Origin: Pseudomonas sp. SST3
GTDB taxonomy: Bacteria; Pseudomonadota; Gammaproteobacteria; Pseudomonadales; Pseudomonadaceae
NCBI RefSeq assembly: GCF_003325755.1
Contig: NZ_QORI02000011.1
Location: forward strand, 124,033-188,032
Direction: 5' to 3'
Length of the DNA: 64,000 bases
Shown: positions 35,561 to 44,888 of the stretch, in pieces
Numbering within the stretch: the stretch's first letter is position 1
Layout: every line of letters starts with the position of its first letter
Notes under the pieces: model-generated
Databases searched by the model: none
Seen by the model: the letters and a program-made list of their open reading frames with translations, nothing else
What the model was told of the DNA's origin: nothing
Position numbers and translations under genes: made by a program

Positions 35561-37534
35561 TCAGTCCGTTCGGCGAATGAGTTTACGCAGCAGGAATCGG
35601 TTCGGGTGACAGGCCTCGGCTATGGAGCGTGGCACGGGCAGCGGCTCGCCATTAAGCCAGGCGGCCAGCAGTTCGCCGGACAGTGGAGTGGTAATCAGGC
35701 CGCGCGAGCCATGAGCGGTGTTGACGTACAGCCCATCCAGCCAGGGGCAAGGCGTGTCCGGCACTTGTCGGGCATCCTTGCTCAGCACCGTGTAAGCATC
35801 GGCGAACGCTGCGGGATCGGCGAGCGGACCGACGATCGGCAGATAGTCCGGGCTGGTGCAGCGGAAGGCCACGCGACCAGGCAGATCCGCCATCTCGTGG
35901 GTGTCGGCCTGTAGGCGCTGAAACAGGTCGGTCGAAATCTCCTCGAGCATCTCCAGATTGGAACGGTGCTCCGCGTCGCTCGGGACCGAATCGGTCTCGG
36001 CGAAATTGAAGCTCGCGCCCAACGTATGCAGGCCGTCGCGTGGCGGGGCGACATAACCCTTGGCACAAAGCACGGTGCGCAATGCAGCGCTTCGTTCGGT
36101 TGTCGGCAATGCAGTGATCTGGCCGCGGATGCGCTTGAGTGGCAACCAGGCGCTCTGGCTGAATCGCGCGGTATCGGCCGCGCCGGCCAGGATTACCACG
36201 GGCGCTTCGGCCAGTACCTCATCGCCATCCAATGCCTGCCAGCGCTCGCCCTTGCGGCGCAGCTCGACGGGCTGCCGATTTCGGATGAGCTCGATGGCGG
36301 GGTGCGCGATTAACCACTGGCACAGCGTCGGCGGATGTGCCCAGCCGGCGTCGGGGTAGAACAGACCGCCATGATCCAGCGCCACGCCCGCCAGCTGCTC
36401 GGCTTCCGAGCGTTCAACGGCGCGCAACAGATCGGATGGGAAGGCGTCGGTGAGCGCGGCCTGTCGAGCGGCTTCCTTATCATCGAAGGCGATCTGCAAC
36501 ACGCCGCAGGCGTCCCAGTCATGTCCCTGCTGCAGGTTGCGTAACAGCCGGCGCGTGTAGCTGAATCCGCTGACGACCAGCTGCGAGAGCGCCGTGCCGT
36601 GTGCCGACAGCTTCAGATAGAGCACGCCCTGCGGATTTCCGGAAGCCTCGTGCGCGATATCACCATGTCGCTCCAGCAGCGTCACCTGCCAACCACGAGC
36701 CGCCAGGCTTGCGGCGCTGGCGCAGCCGGCCAATCCGGCACCGATTACCAAGGCTCTGCGCTGTGCCGGCCGGAACGTTGGCCGAGCGTACCAAGGCGTA
36801 TCGGCTGGCGCGGCTACTCCAAGAAAGCGCCCCTGCGAACTCTCCCATTTCTGCCCGAAGCCGGGAATCCGCTTGATCTCGAAACCCGCCTCCTTCAGCG
36901 CGCGGCGGACGCTGCCCGCGCTGGTGAAAGTGGCCAGCGTCGTGCCCGCCGCGGAGAGACGCGCGACTTGCTCGAACAGCGCCGGCTGCCACATGTCCGG
37001 ATTTTTTGCCGGAGCGAAGCCATCCAGAAACCAGGCGTCGATCTGCGCATCCAGATCGCTCAGACAATCGAGCGCATCACCAACCAGCAGCGTCAACACC
37101 ACGCTACCGAAGCGAAACTGCTGATAGCCTGGATTGATCGCCACATACTGATCCAGCAGTTGGCGTGCCTGGACCTGCAGCTCGGGCCACAGCGCCAATG
37201 CGCGTTGCAGATCGTCAGCAGTGAGCGGATGCTTTTCGACACTGACGAAATGCAGGCTGGCGCCCGTAATTGCGGTACGTTCGAACAGCGCCCAGGCGCA
37301 GAGAAAATTCAATCCGGTGCCGAAGCCCGTTTCACCAATTACTAGCCGGTCTCCGGCCTTTAGCGCGGAGAATCGCTCGGCAAGCCGATTCGGTTGCAGA
37401 AAGACATGGGTGGTTTCCGCCATGCCGGAAATGCGCGAAAAATACACATCGCCATACAGGCTGGATTGCGGTTGGCCGCGCTCATCCCAATCGAGCTCGG
37501 CATGTCGGAAACCGGTGGTGACGTGAGCGGGCAT
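35561..37534 (-). CDS. mnmC: Bifunctional tRNA modification enzyme MnmC
   Basis: The ATG at 37534 begins MPAHVTTGFRHAELDWDERGQP, the family start; the longer frame from 37663 is rejected. The 657-aa protein has an N-terminal methyltransferase (MnmC2, about 1-240; GETGFGTGLNFLCAW and DAWFLDGFAPAKNPDMW). The C-terminal FAD oxidoreductase (MnmC1) has VIGAGLAGCASAASLAARGW and a late GSRGLITTPLSGE. Together they convert cmnm5s2U34 to nm5s2U and then mnm5s2U at the tRNA wobble base. It stands alone, divergent from pap. Confidence 0.96.
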   Translation of the reverse strand: MPAHVTTGFRHAELDWDERGQPQSSLYGDVYFSRISGMAETTHVFLQPNRLAERFSALKAGDRLVIGETGFGTGLNFLCAWALFERTAITGASLHFVSVEKHPLTADDLQRALALWPELQVQARQLLDQYVAINPGYQQFRFGSVVLTLLVGDALDCLSDLDAQIDAWFLDGFAPAKNPDMWQPALFEQVARLSAAGTTLATFTSAGSVRRALKEAGFEIKRIPGFGQKWESSQGRFLGVAAPADTPWYARPTFRPAQRRALVIGAGLAGCASAASLAARGWQVTLLERHGDIAHEASGNPQGVLYLKLSAHGTALSQLVVSGFSYTRRLLRNLQQGHDWDACGVLQIAFDDKEAARQAALTDAFPSDLLRAVERSEAEQLAGVALDHGGLFYPDAGWAHPPTLCQWLIAHPAIELIRNRQPVELRRKGERWQALDGDEVLAEAPVVILAGAADTARFSQSAWLPLKRIRGQITALPTTERSAALRTVLCAKGYVAPPRDGLHTLGASFNFAETDSVPSDAEHRSNLEMLEEISTDLFQRLQADTHEMADLPGRVAFRCTSPDYLPIVGPLADPAAFADAYTVLSKDARQVPDTPCPWLDGLYVNTAHGSRGLITTPLSGELLAAWLNGEPLPVPRSIAEACHPNRFLLRKLIRRTD

Positions 37535-37733
37535 TGTGCGCTTCCCGGGACGAAGAGTATGAAAGGGGTGCGATTCTAGCAGCGGTAGGGAAACCTGCTG
37601 CGGGCGCGCTTTGTCGCATCGATATGCGCTGGGTGTATCGCGCTCTGCATGGCCGCTGATCACGATACGTCGATCGCCATGAGTATGGTGGCGTTCCAGG
37701 GCCTACCACCGCCGTTCTTTAAGGGAGAGCACG

Positions 37734-39221
37734 ATGTTCGAATCCGCGGAAATCGGCCACACCATCGACAAGGAAACCTACAACCTCGAGGTTCCTGTCC
37801 TGCGCGAAGCACTGCTGGATGCACAGTACCGACTGCGAGAGCAGGCGCGGTTTCCCGTGCTGATCCTGATCAACGGGATCGAGGGCGCGGGCAAGGGCGA
37901 GACGATCAAGTTGCTCAGCGAATGGATGGACCCGCGACTGATCCGCGTCGACAGTTTCGATGTGCCGACCGACGAGGAACTCTCGCACCCGCCTGCCTGG
38001 CGTTACTGGCGGCGCCTGCCACCCAAGGGGCAGACCGGCATCTTCTTCGGCAACTGGTACAGCAAGATGCTCGAGGACCGTGTCCACGGGCGTATCAAGA
38101 GCTCCGAGTTGGAGCTGGCGATCGACCGCGCCCAGCGCATGGAACGGATGCTCTGCAAGGAAGGCATGCTGATCTTCAAGTTCTGGTTTCATCTGTCAAA
38201 GAAACAGATGATGAAGCGCCTGGATTCGCTGAAGGACGACCCCTTGCACAGCTGGCGGATCAGCCCACTGGATTGGCAGCAATCGAAGACTTATGACCGG
38301 TTCGTCAAGCATGGTGGGCTCATCCTGCGCCGCAGCAGCCGGGACTTTGCGCCCTGGTATGTCATTGAAGGGAGCGATGAGCGCTATCGCAGCCTGACCG
38401 CAGGGCGGCTACTGCTTGAAGGGCTCAATGCCGCGCTGGATGCGGCCGACCGGCCATCCTTGCAGCCGCATGCGGCTCCGGTCGACCTGAACAATGATCA
38501 TATGAGCCTGCTTGGCAGCCTCGATCTTGATCAGAAGCTCGGCAAGGATGAATACAAGGATTTGTTGGTCCAGGAGCAGGCACGCCTGTCCCAGTTGCTG
38601 CGTGACCGGCGCCTGCGCAAGCGTGGTGTGCTGGCCTTGTTCGAAGGCCACGACGCGGCGGGCAAGGGGAGCGCCATCCGCCGTGTGACGGGTGCATTGG
38701 ATCCGCGCCTGTATCGGACGGTGCAGATCGCCGCGCCGAGCGAGGACGAGCGTGCTCAGCCCTGGCTATGGCGATTCTGGCGCAACGTGCCGGCGCGCGG
38801 ACAGTTCACGATTTTCGACCGCTCCTGGTATGGCCGCGTGTTGGTCGAGCGGGTCGAAGGCTTCTGCCGCCCGGATGAGTGGCTGCGTGCCTACACCGAA
38901 ATCAACGATTTCGAGGAGCAGCTCGTGTACGCCGGCGTGGTGGTGGTCAAGTTCTGGCTGTCTATCGACCAGGAAACGCAGCTGGAGCGCTTCAAGGAGC
39001 GCGAAAACACCGCGCACAAGCGCTTCAAGATCACCGAAGAAGACTGGCGCAACCGCGACAAGTGGGAGGACTACGGGCATGCGGTGGCGGATATGGTGGA
39101 TCGCACCAGTACCGATATCGCGCCCTGGACGTTGGTGGAAGCCAACGACAAGCGCTTCGCCAGGGTCAAGGTGCTGCGTACCCTCAACGATGCGCTGGCG
39201 GCTGCCATTGGTGAAAAGTGA
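37734..39221 (+). CDS. pap: Polyphosphate:AMP phosphotransferase (two-domain PPK2)
   Basis: The 495-aa protein consists of two tandem PPK2 domains. Each has its own Walker A: NGIEGAGKGETIK at residues about 44-56 and EGHDAAGKGSAIR at about 303-315. Lid and Walker B-type motifs follow each (FFGNWYSKMLEDRV; IFDRSWYGRVLVERV). Two-domain class II PPK2 enzymes phosphorylate AMP to ADP using polyphosphate. The start at 37734 follows AGGGAGAGCACG. The thiolase gene begins 129 bp downstream. Confidence 0.95.
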   Translation: MFESAEIGHTIDKETYNLEVPVLREALLDAQYRLREQARFPVLILINGIEGAGKGETIKLLSEWMDPRLIRVDSFDVPTDEELSHPPAWRYWRRLPPKGQTGIFFGNWYSKMLEDRVHGRIKSSELELAIDRAQRMERMLCKEGMLIFKFWFHLSKKQMMKRLDSLKDDPLHSWRISPLDWQQSKTYDRFVKHGGLILRRSSRDFAPWYVIEGSDERYRSLTAGRLLLEGLNAALDAADRPSLQPHAAPVDLNNDHMSLLGSLDLDQKLGKDEYKDLLVQEQARLSQLLRDRRLRKRGVLALFEGHDAAGKGSAIRRVTGALDPRLYRTVQIAAPSEDERAQPWLWRFWRNVPARGQFTIFDRSWYGRVLVERVEGFCRPDEWLRAYTEINDFEEQLVYAGVVVVKFWLSIDQETQLERFKERENTAHKRFKITEEDWRNRDKWEDYGHAVADMVDRTSTDIAPWTLVEANDKRFARVKVLRTLNDALAAAIGEK

Positions 39222-39350
39222 CAGAACGATGGTCGACCATATCCCCGCTGAATGGTCGTCGCCTTTGGCGAAGCGCCGGAACTATGCTCGGGCAACCGTC
39301 AACAATCAGGTCGCTGCCATCGTGACCTGTCCAACAACTCGAGGTATGCC

Positions 39351-40535
39351 ATGCGTGAAGTAGTGATCGTCGACAGCGTACGGACCGGCCTGGCCAAGTC
39401 CTTCCGCGGCAAGTTCAACATGACCCGCCCTGACGACATGGCGGCCCATTGCGTCAACGCGTTGCTGTCGCGCAACAACCTGGACCCCAAACTGGTCGAG
39501 GATTGCATTGTTGGCGCCGGCTCCAACGAGGGCGCGCAGGGCTACAACATCGGCCGCAACGTGGCGGTGCTATCGAACCTGGGCATTCAGTGCGCGGGCA
39601 TGACGCTCAATCGCTTCTGCTCGTCCGGCCTGCAGTCGATCGCCATTGCCGCCAACCAGATCGCCTCCGGCTGCAGCGACATTATCGTCGCCGGCGGGGT
39701 CGAATCCATCACCATGACGGCCAAGAGCAAGAACACCGACAACCTGTACAACCCGATCCTGCAGGAGCGCGTACCCGGTCTCTATCACAGCATGGGCCAG
39801 ACCGCCGAGATGGTCGCGCGTCGCTACAACGTGACCCGCGAGCAGCAGGACATCTATTCGCTGCAAAGCCAGCAGCGCACCGCCCGCGCGCAGGCCGAAG
39901 GGTTGTTCCAGGACGAAATCGTACCGATGAACGTCCGTTATTTCACCGAGGACAAGGCCACTGGCGAGCGCACCGAGCACGAAGGCGTGGTCGATCGTGA
40001 CGATTGCAACCGCCCGGACACCACGCTGGAAAGCCTCTCGGGCCTCAAACCGGTATTCGCTGAAGACGGTTCGGTGACCGCCGGCAACGCCTCGCAGCTC
40101 TCCGACGGTGCCTCGATGACATTGGTGATGAGCCTGGACAAAGCCCTGGAGCTGGGCCTCAAGCCACGCGCCTTTTTCCGCGGCTTCACCGTAGCTGGCT
40201 GCGAGCCTGAAGAGATGGGCATCGGCCCGGTCTTTTCGGTGCCGCGTTTGCTCAAGGCCAAAGGGCTACAAGTCAGCGACATCGACCTGTGGGAGTTGAA
40301 CGAGGCTTTCGCGTCGCAGTGCTTGTACTGCCGCGACACGCTGGAGATCGACAACGAGAAATTCAATGTCAACGGCGGCTCGATTTCCATCGGCCACCCG
40401 TTCGGCATGACCGGATCGCGTACCGCTGGTCATCTGATTCGTGAGCTGCAGCGTCGCAATCTGCGTTATGGGGTGGTGACCATGTGCGTCGGGGGCGGCA
40501 TGGGGGCGTCGGGGTTGTTCGAGGCGGTGCGCTGA
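39351..40535 (+). CDS. Acetyl-CoA C-acyltransferase (thiolase)
   Basis: The ATG at 39351 starts MREVVIVDSVRTGLAKSFRG; the upstream frame from 39252 is not coding-like. The 394-aa protein has the acyl-accepting Cys in LNRFCSSGLQSIA. It also has NVNGGSISIGHPFGMTGSR with the catalytic His, and CVGGGMGASG with the second catalytic Cys. It catalyses the thiolytic step of beta-oxidation or the reverse condensation. No other fatty-acid gene adjoins it, so chain-length preference is unknown. Palindromic repeats follow it. Confidence 0.94.
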   Translation: MREVVIVDSVRTGLAKSFRGKFNMTRPDDMAAHCVNALLSRNNLDPKLVEDCIVGAGSNEGAQGYNIGRNVAVLSNLGIQCAGMTLNRFCSSGLQSIAIAANQIASGCSDIIVAGGVESITMTAKSKNTDNLYNPILQERVPGLYHSMGQTAEMVARRYNVTREQQDIYSLQSQQRTARAQAEGLFQDEIVPMNVRYFTEDKATGERTEHEGVVDRDDCNRPDTTLESLSGLKPVFAEDGSVTAGNASQLSDGASMTLVMSLDKALELGLKPRAFFRGFTVAGCEPEEMGIGPVFSVPRLLKAKGLQVSDIDLWELNEAFASQCLYCRDTLEIDNEKFNVNGGSISIGHPFGMTGSRTAGHLIRELQRRNLRYGVVTMCVGGGMGASGLFEAVR

Positions 40536-40577
40536 AGGCAGAGGCAAGCCCTCAATTGGAGCGTGCGGTGACGTATC

Positions 40578-40754
40578 GGTGGGCTGAAGCCCACCCTACG
40601 GTCTCGCATGTTCGGTAGGGTGGGCTTTCAGCCCACCGCAATGACACGAATGATGGCCTTCCCCTCAACCCGCGCCACGCATTTGTTGGGCTGAAGCTCC
40701 TACGACACTTCAGCCCTGCCATCCTCGATTCGTAGGGTGGGCTTCAGCCCACCG
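40578..40754. repeat. Cluster of REP-like palindromes between thiolase and fumC
   Basis: The unit is CGTAGGGTGGGC then TTCA then GCCCACC. It occurs inverted at 40578-40600, forward with one extra loop T at 40614-40637 (start GGTAGGG), degenerate and inverted at about 40686-40704, and forward and perfect at 40731-40754. A further perfect copy lies at 56731-56753. The stem GGTGGGC/GCCCACC with a flanking CGTAG tail resembles Pseudomonas REP sequences, which are often mobilised by RAYT transposases; none is visible here. Confidence 0.85.
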
Positions 40755-40759
40755 ACCGT

Positions 40760-42151
40760 TCAGCCACGGCTGGTTTCCAGCATGGTTTCCGGCCGCACCC
40801 ACTGATCGAACTCCTCGTCCGTCAGATATCCGAGTTCCAGCGCGGCTTCACGCAAAGTGGAGCCTTCGGCGTAGGCCTTCTTGGCAATCTCAGCGGCCTT
40901 GTCGTAGCCAATGTGCGGATTCAGCGCGGTCACCAGCATCAAACCGCGCTCCAGGTGCTCTGCCATGCGCGCGGCATCCGGCTCCATCCCGACAATGCAA
41001 TGAGTGTTGAAGTTGCGGCAGCCGTCGGCCAGCAGGCGAATGGATTCGAGCATGTTGTGTACGATCACCGGCTTGAACACGTTGAGTTGCAAATGTCCCT
41101 GACTGGCGGCAAAGCCGACCGTCACGTCGTTGCCCATCACTTGGCAGGCGAGCATCGACAGCGCCTCGCATTGGGTCGGGTTGACCTTGCCCGGCATGAT
41201 CGAGCTGCCTGGTTCGTTGGCTGGCAGGCGGACTTCGGCGAAGCCCCCACGCGGTCCCGAGCCCAGTAGCCGCAGGTCGTTGGCGATTTTCATCAGCGCC
41301 GTGGCCAAGGCTTTCAGCGCGCCGGAGAGGGCGACCAGCGGCTCATGCCCGGACAGCGCGGCGAACTTGTTCGGGGCAGAGACGAACGGCAGACCAGACA
41401 GCGCGGCCAGCTCCGCTGCGATCGCTTCGGCAAATCCGTGCGGTGCGTTGAGCCCGGTGCCCACTGCCGTACCGCCCTGAGCCAGTTCGAATACTGCGGG
41501 CAGTGTGTGGCGGATCGCTTCTTCGGCTATGTCCAGTTGGGCGACGAAGCCCGACAGTTCCTGGCCAAAGGTCACTGGCGTTGCGTCCATCAAGTGGGTA
41601 CGGCCGGTTTTGACCAACTGCCCGTGGCGCGCCGCTTGCTCGGCGATGCCGCCGGACAGCTCGGCGATCGCCGGCAGCAAATCGTGGTGGACGGCGCGGG
41701 CAATGGCGATGTGCATGGCCGTCGGGAAGCAATCGTTGGAACTCTGCGCACGGTTGACGTGGTCGTTGGGATGCACCGGGCTCTTGCCGCCGCGGGTGCC
41801 ACCGGCCAGCTCGTTGGCGCGACCGGCGATCACCTCGTTGACGTTCATATTGGTCTGGGTGCCGCTTCCGGTCTGCCAGACCACCAGCGGGAACTGATCA
41901 TCGTGCTGGCCATGAAGGATTTCATCGGCTGCCTGCTCGATCAGGCGCGCAATGTCGGGCGGCAAGTCACCGATACGGTCGTTGACGCGGGCTGCGGCCT
42001 TTTTGATCAGGGCCAGCGCATGGCATACGGCCAGCGGCATGCGTTGATCGCCAATGGCGAAGTTGATCAACGAGCGCTGAGTCTGCGCGCCCCAGTAAGC
42101 CTGTTCCGGCACTTCCACTGGGCCCAGACTGTCGGTTTCGGTGCGTGTCAT
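40760..42151 (-). CDS. fumC: Class II fumarate hydratase
   Basis: The ATG at 42151 has GGAG six bases upstream and is preferred to the ATG at 42163. The 463-aa protein has the superfamily signature [16 protein letters not shown], the [13 protein letters not shown] active-site region, [14 protein letters not shown] and [13 protein letters not shown]. It interconverts fumarate and malate without an iron-sulfur cluster. In pseudomonads a second FumC is common. The position beside the DUF2059 and bolA genes matches the copy I recall as fumC2 in P. aeruginosa. Confidence 0.95.
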   Translation of the reverse strand: MTRTETDSLGPVEVPEQAYWGAQTQRSLINFAIGDQRMPLAVCHALALIKKAAARVNDRIGDLPPDIARLIEQAADEILHGQHDDQFPLVVWQTGSGTQTNMNVNEVIAGRANELAGGTRGGKSPVHPNDHVNRAQSSNDCFPTAMHIAIARAVHHDLLPAIAELSGGIAEQAARHGQLVKTGRTHLMDATPVTFGQELSGFVAQLDIAEEAIRHTLPAVFELAQGGTAVGTGLNAPHGFAEAIAAELAALSGLPFVSAPNKFAALSGHEPLVALSGALKALATALMKIANDLRLLGSGPRGGFAEVRLPANEPGSSIMPGKVNPTQCEALSMLACQVMGNDVTVGFAASQGHLQLNVFKPVIVHNMLESIRLLADGCRNFNTHCIVGMEPDAARMAEHLERGLMLVTALNPHIGYDKAAEIAKKAYAEGSTLREAALELGYLTDEEFDQWVRPETMLETSRG

Positions 42152-42299
42152 GCCGTACTCCATCGATGAGGTCTTCCTGTTAGGTCGTCGGCTGACGACA
42201 CTGGTTCAATCCGCTGCTTGGCTGTTCCTTGAGCGATTGGAACTCCGCGCGCAGAATGTGTCCATTGAGGCTCATCTATCGTTCGGCAAGGATCACCTA

Positions 42300-42809
42300 A
42301 TGCACATTCTCAATACATTCGGTCTGTGTGGCGCGCTGTCGATGGCGCTGCTCGCTGGTCAGGCCAACGCCGACAGCGCTAGCCATGCGGCTCAGGCCGA
42401 GCGCTTTCTCGAACTGGTCAACGCCGATCGCATCGCGGTCCCGGTGTATGCCCAGGTGCAGCAGATGTTTGCCGAGCGGTTCGAGCAGACCCAGGCGCCG
42501 GAGAGCAAGCGTGGGCTGCTGGAGAGCTACCAATCGAAGGCCGACGCTGCGCTCGACAAGGCGATCGGCTGGGAGCAGGTCAAGCCCGACCTGGTGGCGC
42601 TGTACACCGAGACCTTCAGCGAACCGGAGCTCGATCAGCTGAACGAATTCTACGAATCTGAACTGGGCAAGAAGATGCTCACGCAGCTACCACAGCTCAA
42701 CGCCCGCTCGGCGCAGGTGACCCAGAGTAAGCTGGAGAGCGCCGTACCGCAGGTGAACAAATTACTGGCTGAAATGACAGCCGAACTCGATACCCAGAAG
42801 AAGCCTTGA
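42300..42809 (+). CDS. DUF2059 secreted protein
   Basis: The ATG at 42300 gives a 169-aa protein with a signal peptide (MHILNTFGLCGALSMALLAG ending in QANA). The DUF2059 region (about 95-150) includes VALYTETFSEPELDQLNEFY and SELGKKMLTQLPQL. The family is periplasmic and of unknown function. It is divergent from fumC and followed 15 bp later by bolA. Confidence 0.87.
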   Translation: MHILNTFGLCGALSMALLAGQANADSASHAAQAERFLELVNADRIAVPVYAQVQQMFAERFEQTQAPESKRGLLESYQSKADAALDKAIGWEQVKPDLVALYTETFSEPELDQLNEFYESELGKKMLTQLPQLNARSAQVTQSKLESAVPQVNKLLAEMTAELDTQKKP

Positions 42810-42824
42810 GGGAGCCTGCCAGGC

Positions 42825-43124
42825 ATGTCCAAACTATTCTCGATCGAAAACGCACTGGAAGCCGCCTTGCAACCGGTGTTCCTGCAGGTGCTGGATGAAA
42901 GCCACATGCACAGCCGTGGCCAAGAAACCCACTACAAGGCGGTGATTGTCAGCGAGCAATTCGCCGGGCTCAATGCCGTCAAGCGTCATCAGAAGGCCTA
43001 CGCCGCCATGGGCGAGCTGATGCAGCAGATACATGCCCTCGCGCTACACACCTATACCCCCGAAGAATGGGCCGAGCAGGGCGCCGCGCCCGATTCGCCG
43101 GTCTGCGCGGGCGGCCATAAGTAA
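42825..43124 (+). CDS. bolA: BolA-family protein
   Basis: The 99-aa product has the BolA fold. The ALQPVFLQVLDESHMHS helix-strand precedes HYKAVIVSEQFAGLNAVKRHQ, the nucleic-acid-binding-like loop, and LMQQIHALALHTYTPEEW carries the conserved late His. BolA proteins partner with monothiol glutaredoxins and affect cell shape, biofilm and iron-sulfur handling. It lies 15 bp after the DUF2059 gene, probably in one operon. Confidence 0.93.
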   Translation: MSKLFSIENALEAALQPVFLQVLDESHMHSRGQETHYKAVIVSEQFAGLNAVKRHQKAYAAMGELMQQIHALALHTYTPEEWAEQGAAPDSPVCAGGHK

Positions 43125-43257
43125 GCCGCCAGCTGGCGCTTGAAGCATGACGCTCGTTTATTGATAGAATGCGCGCCGCGCCGGCTCACGCCGGCGTTGC
43201 CGTTTTCGCATTCCCGGTCCGCCCTTTACGTGGGTGACCACTGGAGAAATTACCCGC

Positions 43258-44193
43258 ATGACCCAGAACATCGTCGTCGCGGCGCTGTACAAGTTCGTCT
43301 CCCTGCCGGACTACGTCGCGTTGCGTGAGCCCCTGCTCGAAATCCTCAACGCCAACGGTATCAAAGGTACTTTGCTGCTCGCCGAAGAAGGCATCAATGG
43401 CACGGTATCCGGCAGCCGAGAGGGCATCGACGCCTTGCTCGCCTGGTTTGGCACCGATAGGCGCCTGGCCGACATCGACCACAAGGAATCCTACTGCGAC
43501 GAACAGCCGTTCTATCGCACCAAGGTCAAGCTGAAGAAGGAAATCGTTACCCTGGGCGTGCCGGGCGTCGACCCCAATCAGCGTGTCGGCACCTACGTCG
43601 AACCGCAGGACTGGAACGCGCTGATCGATGACCCCGAGGTGCTGTTGATCGACACCCGCAACGATTATGAAGTGGCTATCGGCACCTTCGAAGGGGCGGT
43701 CGATCCGCAGACCAAGTCGTTCCGTGAGTTTCCCGAGTACATCAAGGCGCACTACGACCCGGCCAAGCACAAGAAGGTCGCGATGTTCTGCACGGGCGGC
43801 ATCCGCTGCGAGAAGGCTTCCAGTTACATGCTGGGTGAAGGGTTCGAGGAGGTCTATCACCTCAAGGGCGGCATCCTCAAATACCTCGAAGAAGTGCCGC
43901 AGGAGGAGACGCGCTGGCGCGGCGATTGTTTCGTTTTCGACAACCGCGTGACCGTGCGGCACGATCTCAGCGAAGGCGACTTCGACCAGTGTCATGCCTG
44001 CCGTACGCCGATCTCGCTGGAGGACCGGCAATCGGAGCACTACGCTCCAGGTATCAGCTGCCCGCATTGCTGGAACACCCTCAGCGAGAAGACCCGTACC
44101 AGCGCCCGCGAGCGGCAGAAGCAGATCGAGCTGGCGCTCAAGCGCAACCAGCCGCACCCGATCGGTCATAACTACCGCAAGCAGGGCGCGTAG
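43258..44193 (+). CDS. trhO: tRNA uridine-5-oxyacetate-pathway hydroxylase TrhO (rhodanese family)
   Basis: The ATG at 43258 begins [19 protein letters not shown], the family start. The 311-aa protein has an N-terminal acylphosphatase-like domain and a rhodanese domain with the catalytic Cys in [14 protein letters not shown]. The C-terminal cysteine cluster CHACRTPIS ... CPHCW is typical of TrhO/YceA. TrhO hydroxylates U34 of tRNAs using oxygen. The gene follows bolA after 133 bp containing a GC-rich hairpin (GCCGGC...GCCGGC). Confidence 0.94.
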   Translation: MTQNIVVAALYKFVSLPDYVALREPLLEILNANGIKGTLLLAEEGINGTVSGSREGIDALLAWFGTDRRLADIDHKESYCDEQPFYRTKVKLKKEIVTLGVPGVDPNQRVGTYVEPQDWNALIDDPEVLLIDTRNDYEVAIGTFEGAVDPQTKSFREFPEYIKAHYDPAKHKKVAMFCTGGIRCEKASSYMLGEGFEEVYHLKGGILKYLEEVPQEETRWRGDCFVFDNRVTVRHDLSEGDFDQCHACRTPISLEDRQSEHYAPGISCPHCWNTLSEKTRTSARERQKQIELALKRNQPHPIGHNYRKQGA

Positions 44194-44255
44194 CTGAGGC
44201 CGCTTGGCCAGATGACGGTGCGCAGTTTGCGCTCCACTCGATAACCGGAGCCCCG

Positions 44256-44888
44256 ATGCGTACCCGACTGATATATGTGATGGACCCGATGTGCTCATGG
44301 TGCTGGGGCTTTGCGCCCGTGGTACAAGCCTTGATTGCTCGAGCGCAGACTCAGGGTGTGGGTGCCGATCTGGTGGTCGGCGGCCTGCGACAGGAGCGCA
44401 TCGCCATGGATCAGGCCGGGCGCGAACGGACTGCGTCGTACTGGCACGCGGTGCATGAAGCGAGCGGGCAGCCGTTCAACTTCGATGCTGGATTGCCGGA
44501 AGGCCTGGTCTACGACACCGAGCCCGCCTGCCGCGCACTGGTGGCGGCGCGCAGTCTCGATGCGCAAGAGAGCTGGACCCTCGCAGGCCTGATCCAGCAC
44601 GCCTTCTATGTCGAAGGGCGTAACGTCACCTTGCCGCCGGAACTGCTCGATCTGGCCGAAAAGTCCGGTCTACCCCGTGCGGAATTCGCCGACCGTTTCG
44701 ATTCTCAGGCCATCCGCGACGCCACCACTGCGGATTTCGACTGGGCGCGCAATCTGGGCATTGCCGGCTTCCCGACTTTGCTCGCTGAGCACAATGGCCA
44801 GCTCGCCCTGTTGACCAACGGCTATCAGCCTCTCGAAGCGCTCTTGCCTCTGCTGAATCGTTGGTTGGAGCACAATGTCAGTGCCTGA
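44256..44888 (+). CDS. DsbA-family thiol oxidoreductase (FrnE-like)
   Basis: The 210-aa product begins with a thioredoxin-fold strand and the redox motif CSWC in VMDPMCSWCWGFAPVV. There is a helical insertion, and the cis-Pro region is GIAGFPTLL near residue 170. No signal peptide is present, so it is a cytoplasmic member like FrnE rather than periplasmic DsbA. Its stop overlaps the start of the ABC exporter gene by 14 bp, suggesting coupling. Confidence 0.9.
   Translation: MRTRLIYVMDPMCSWCWGFAPVVQALIARAQTQGVGADLVVGGLRQERIAMDQAGRERTASYWHAVHEASGQPFNFDAGLPEGLVYDTEPACRALVAARSLDAQESWTLAGLIQHAFYVEGRNVTLPPELLDLAEKSGLPRAEFADRFDSQAIRDATTADFDWARNLGIAGFPTLLAEHNGQLALLTNGYQPLEALLPLLNRWLEHNVSA

Noticed and set aside
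40578..40754. CRISPR array
   Set aside because: Repeats alternate in orientation, differ in length and have unequal spacing; there are no cas genes. They are REP-like palindromes.
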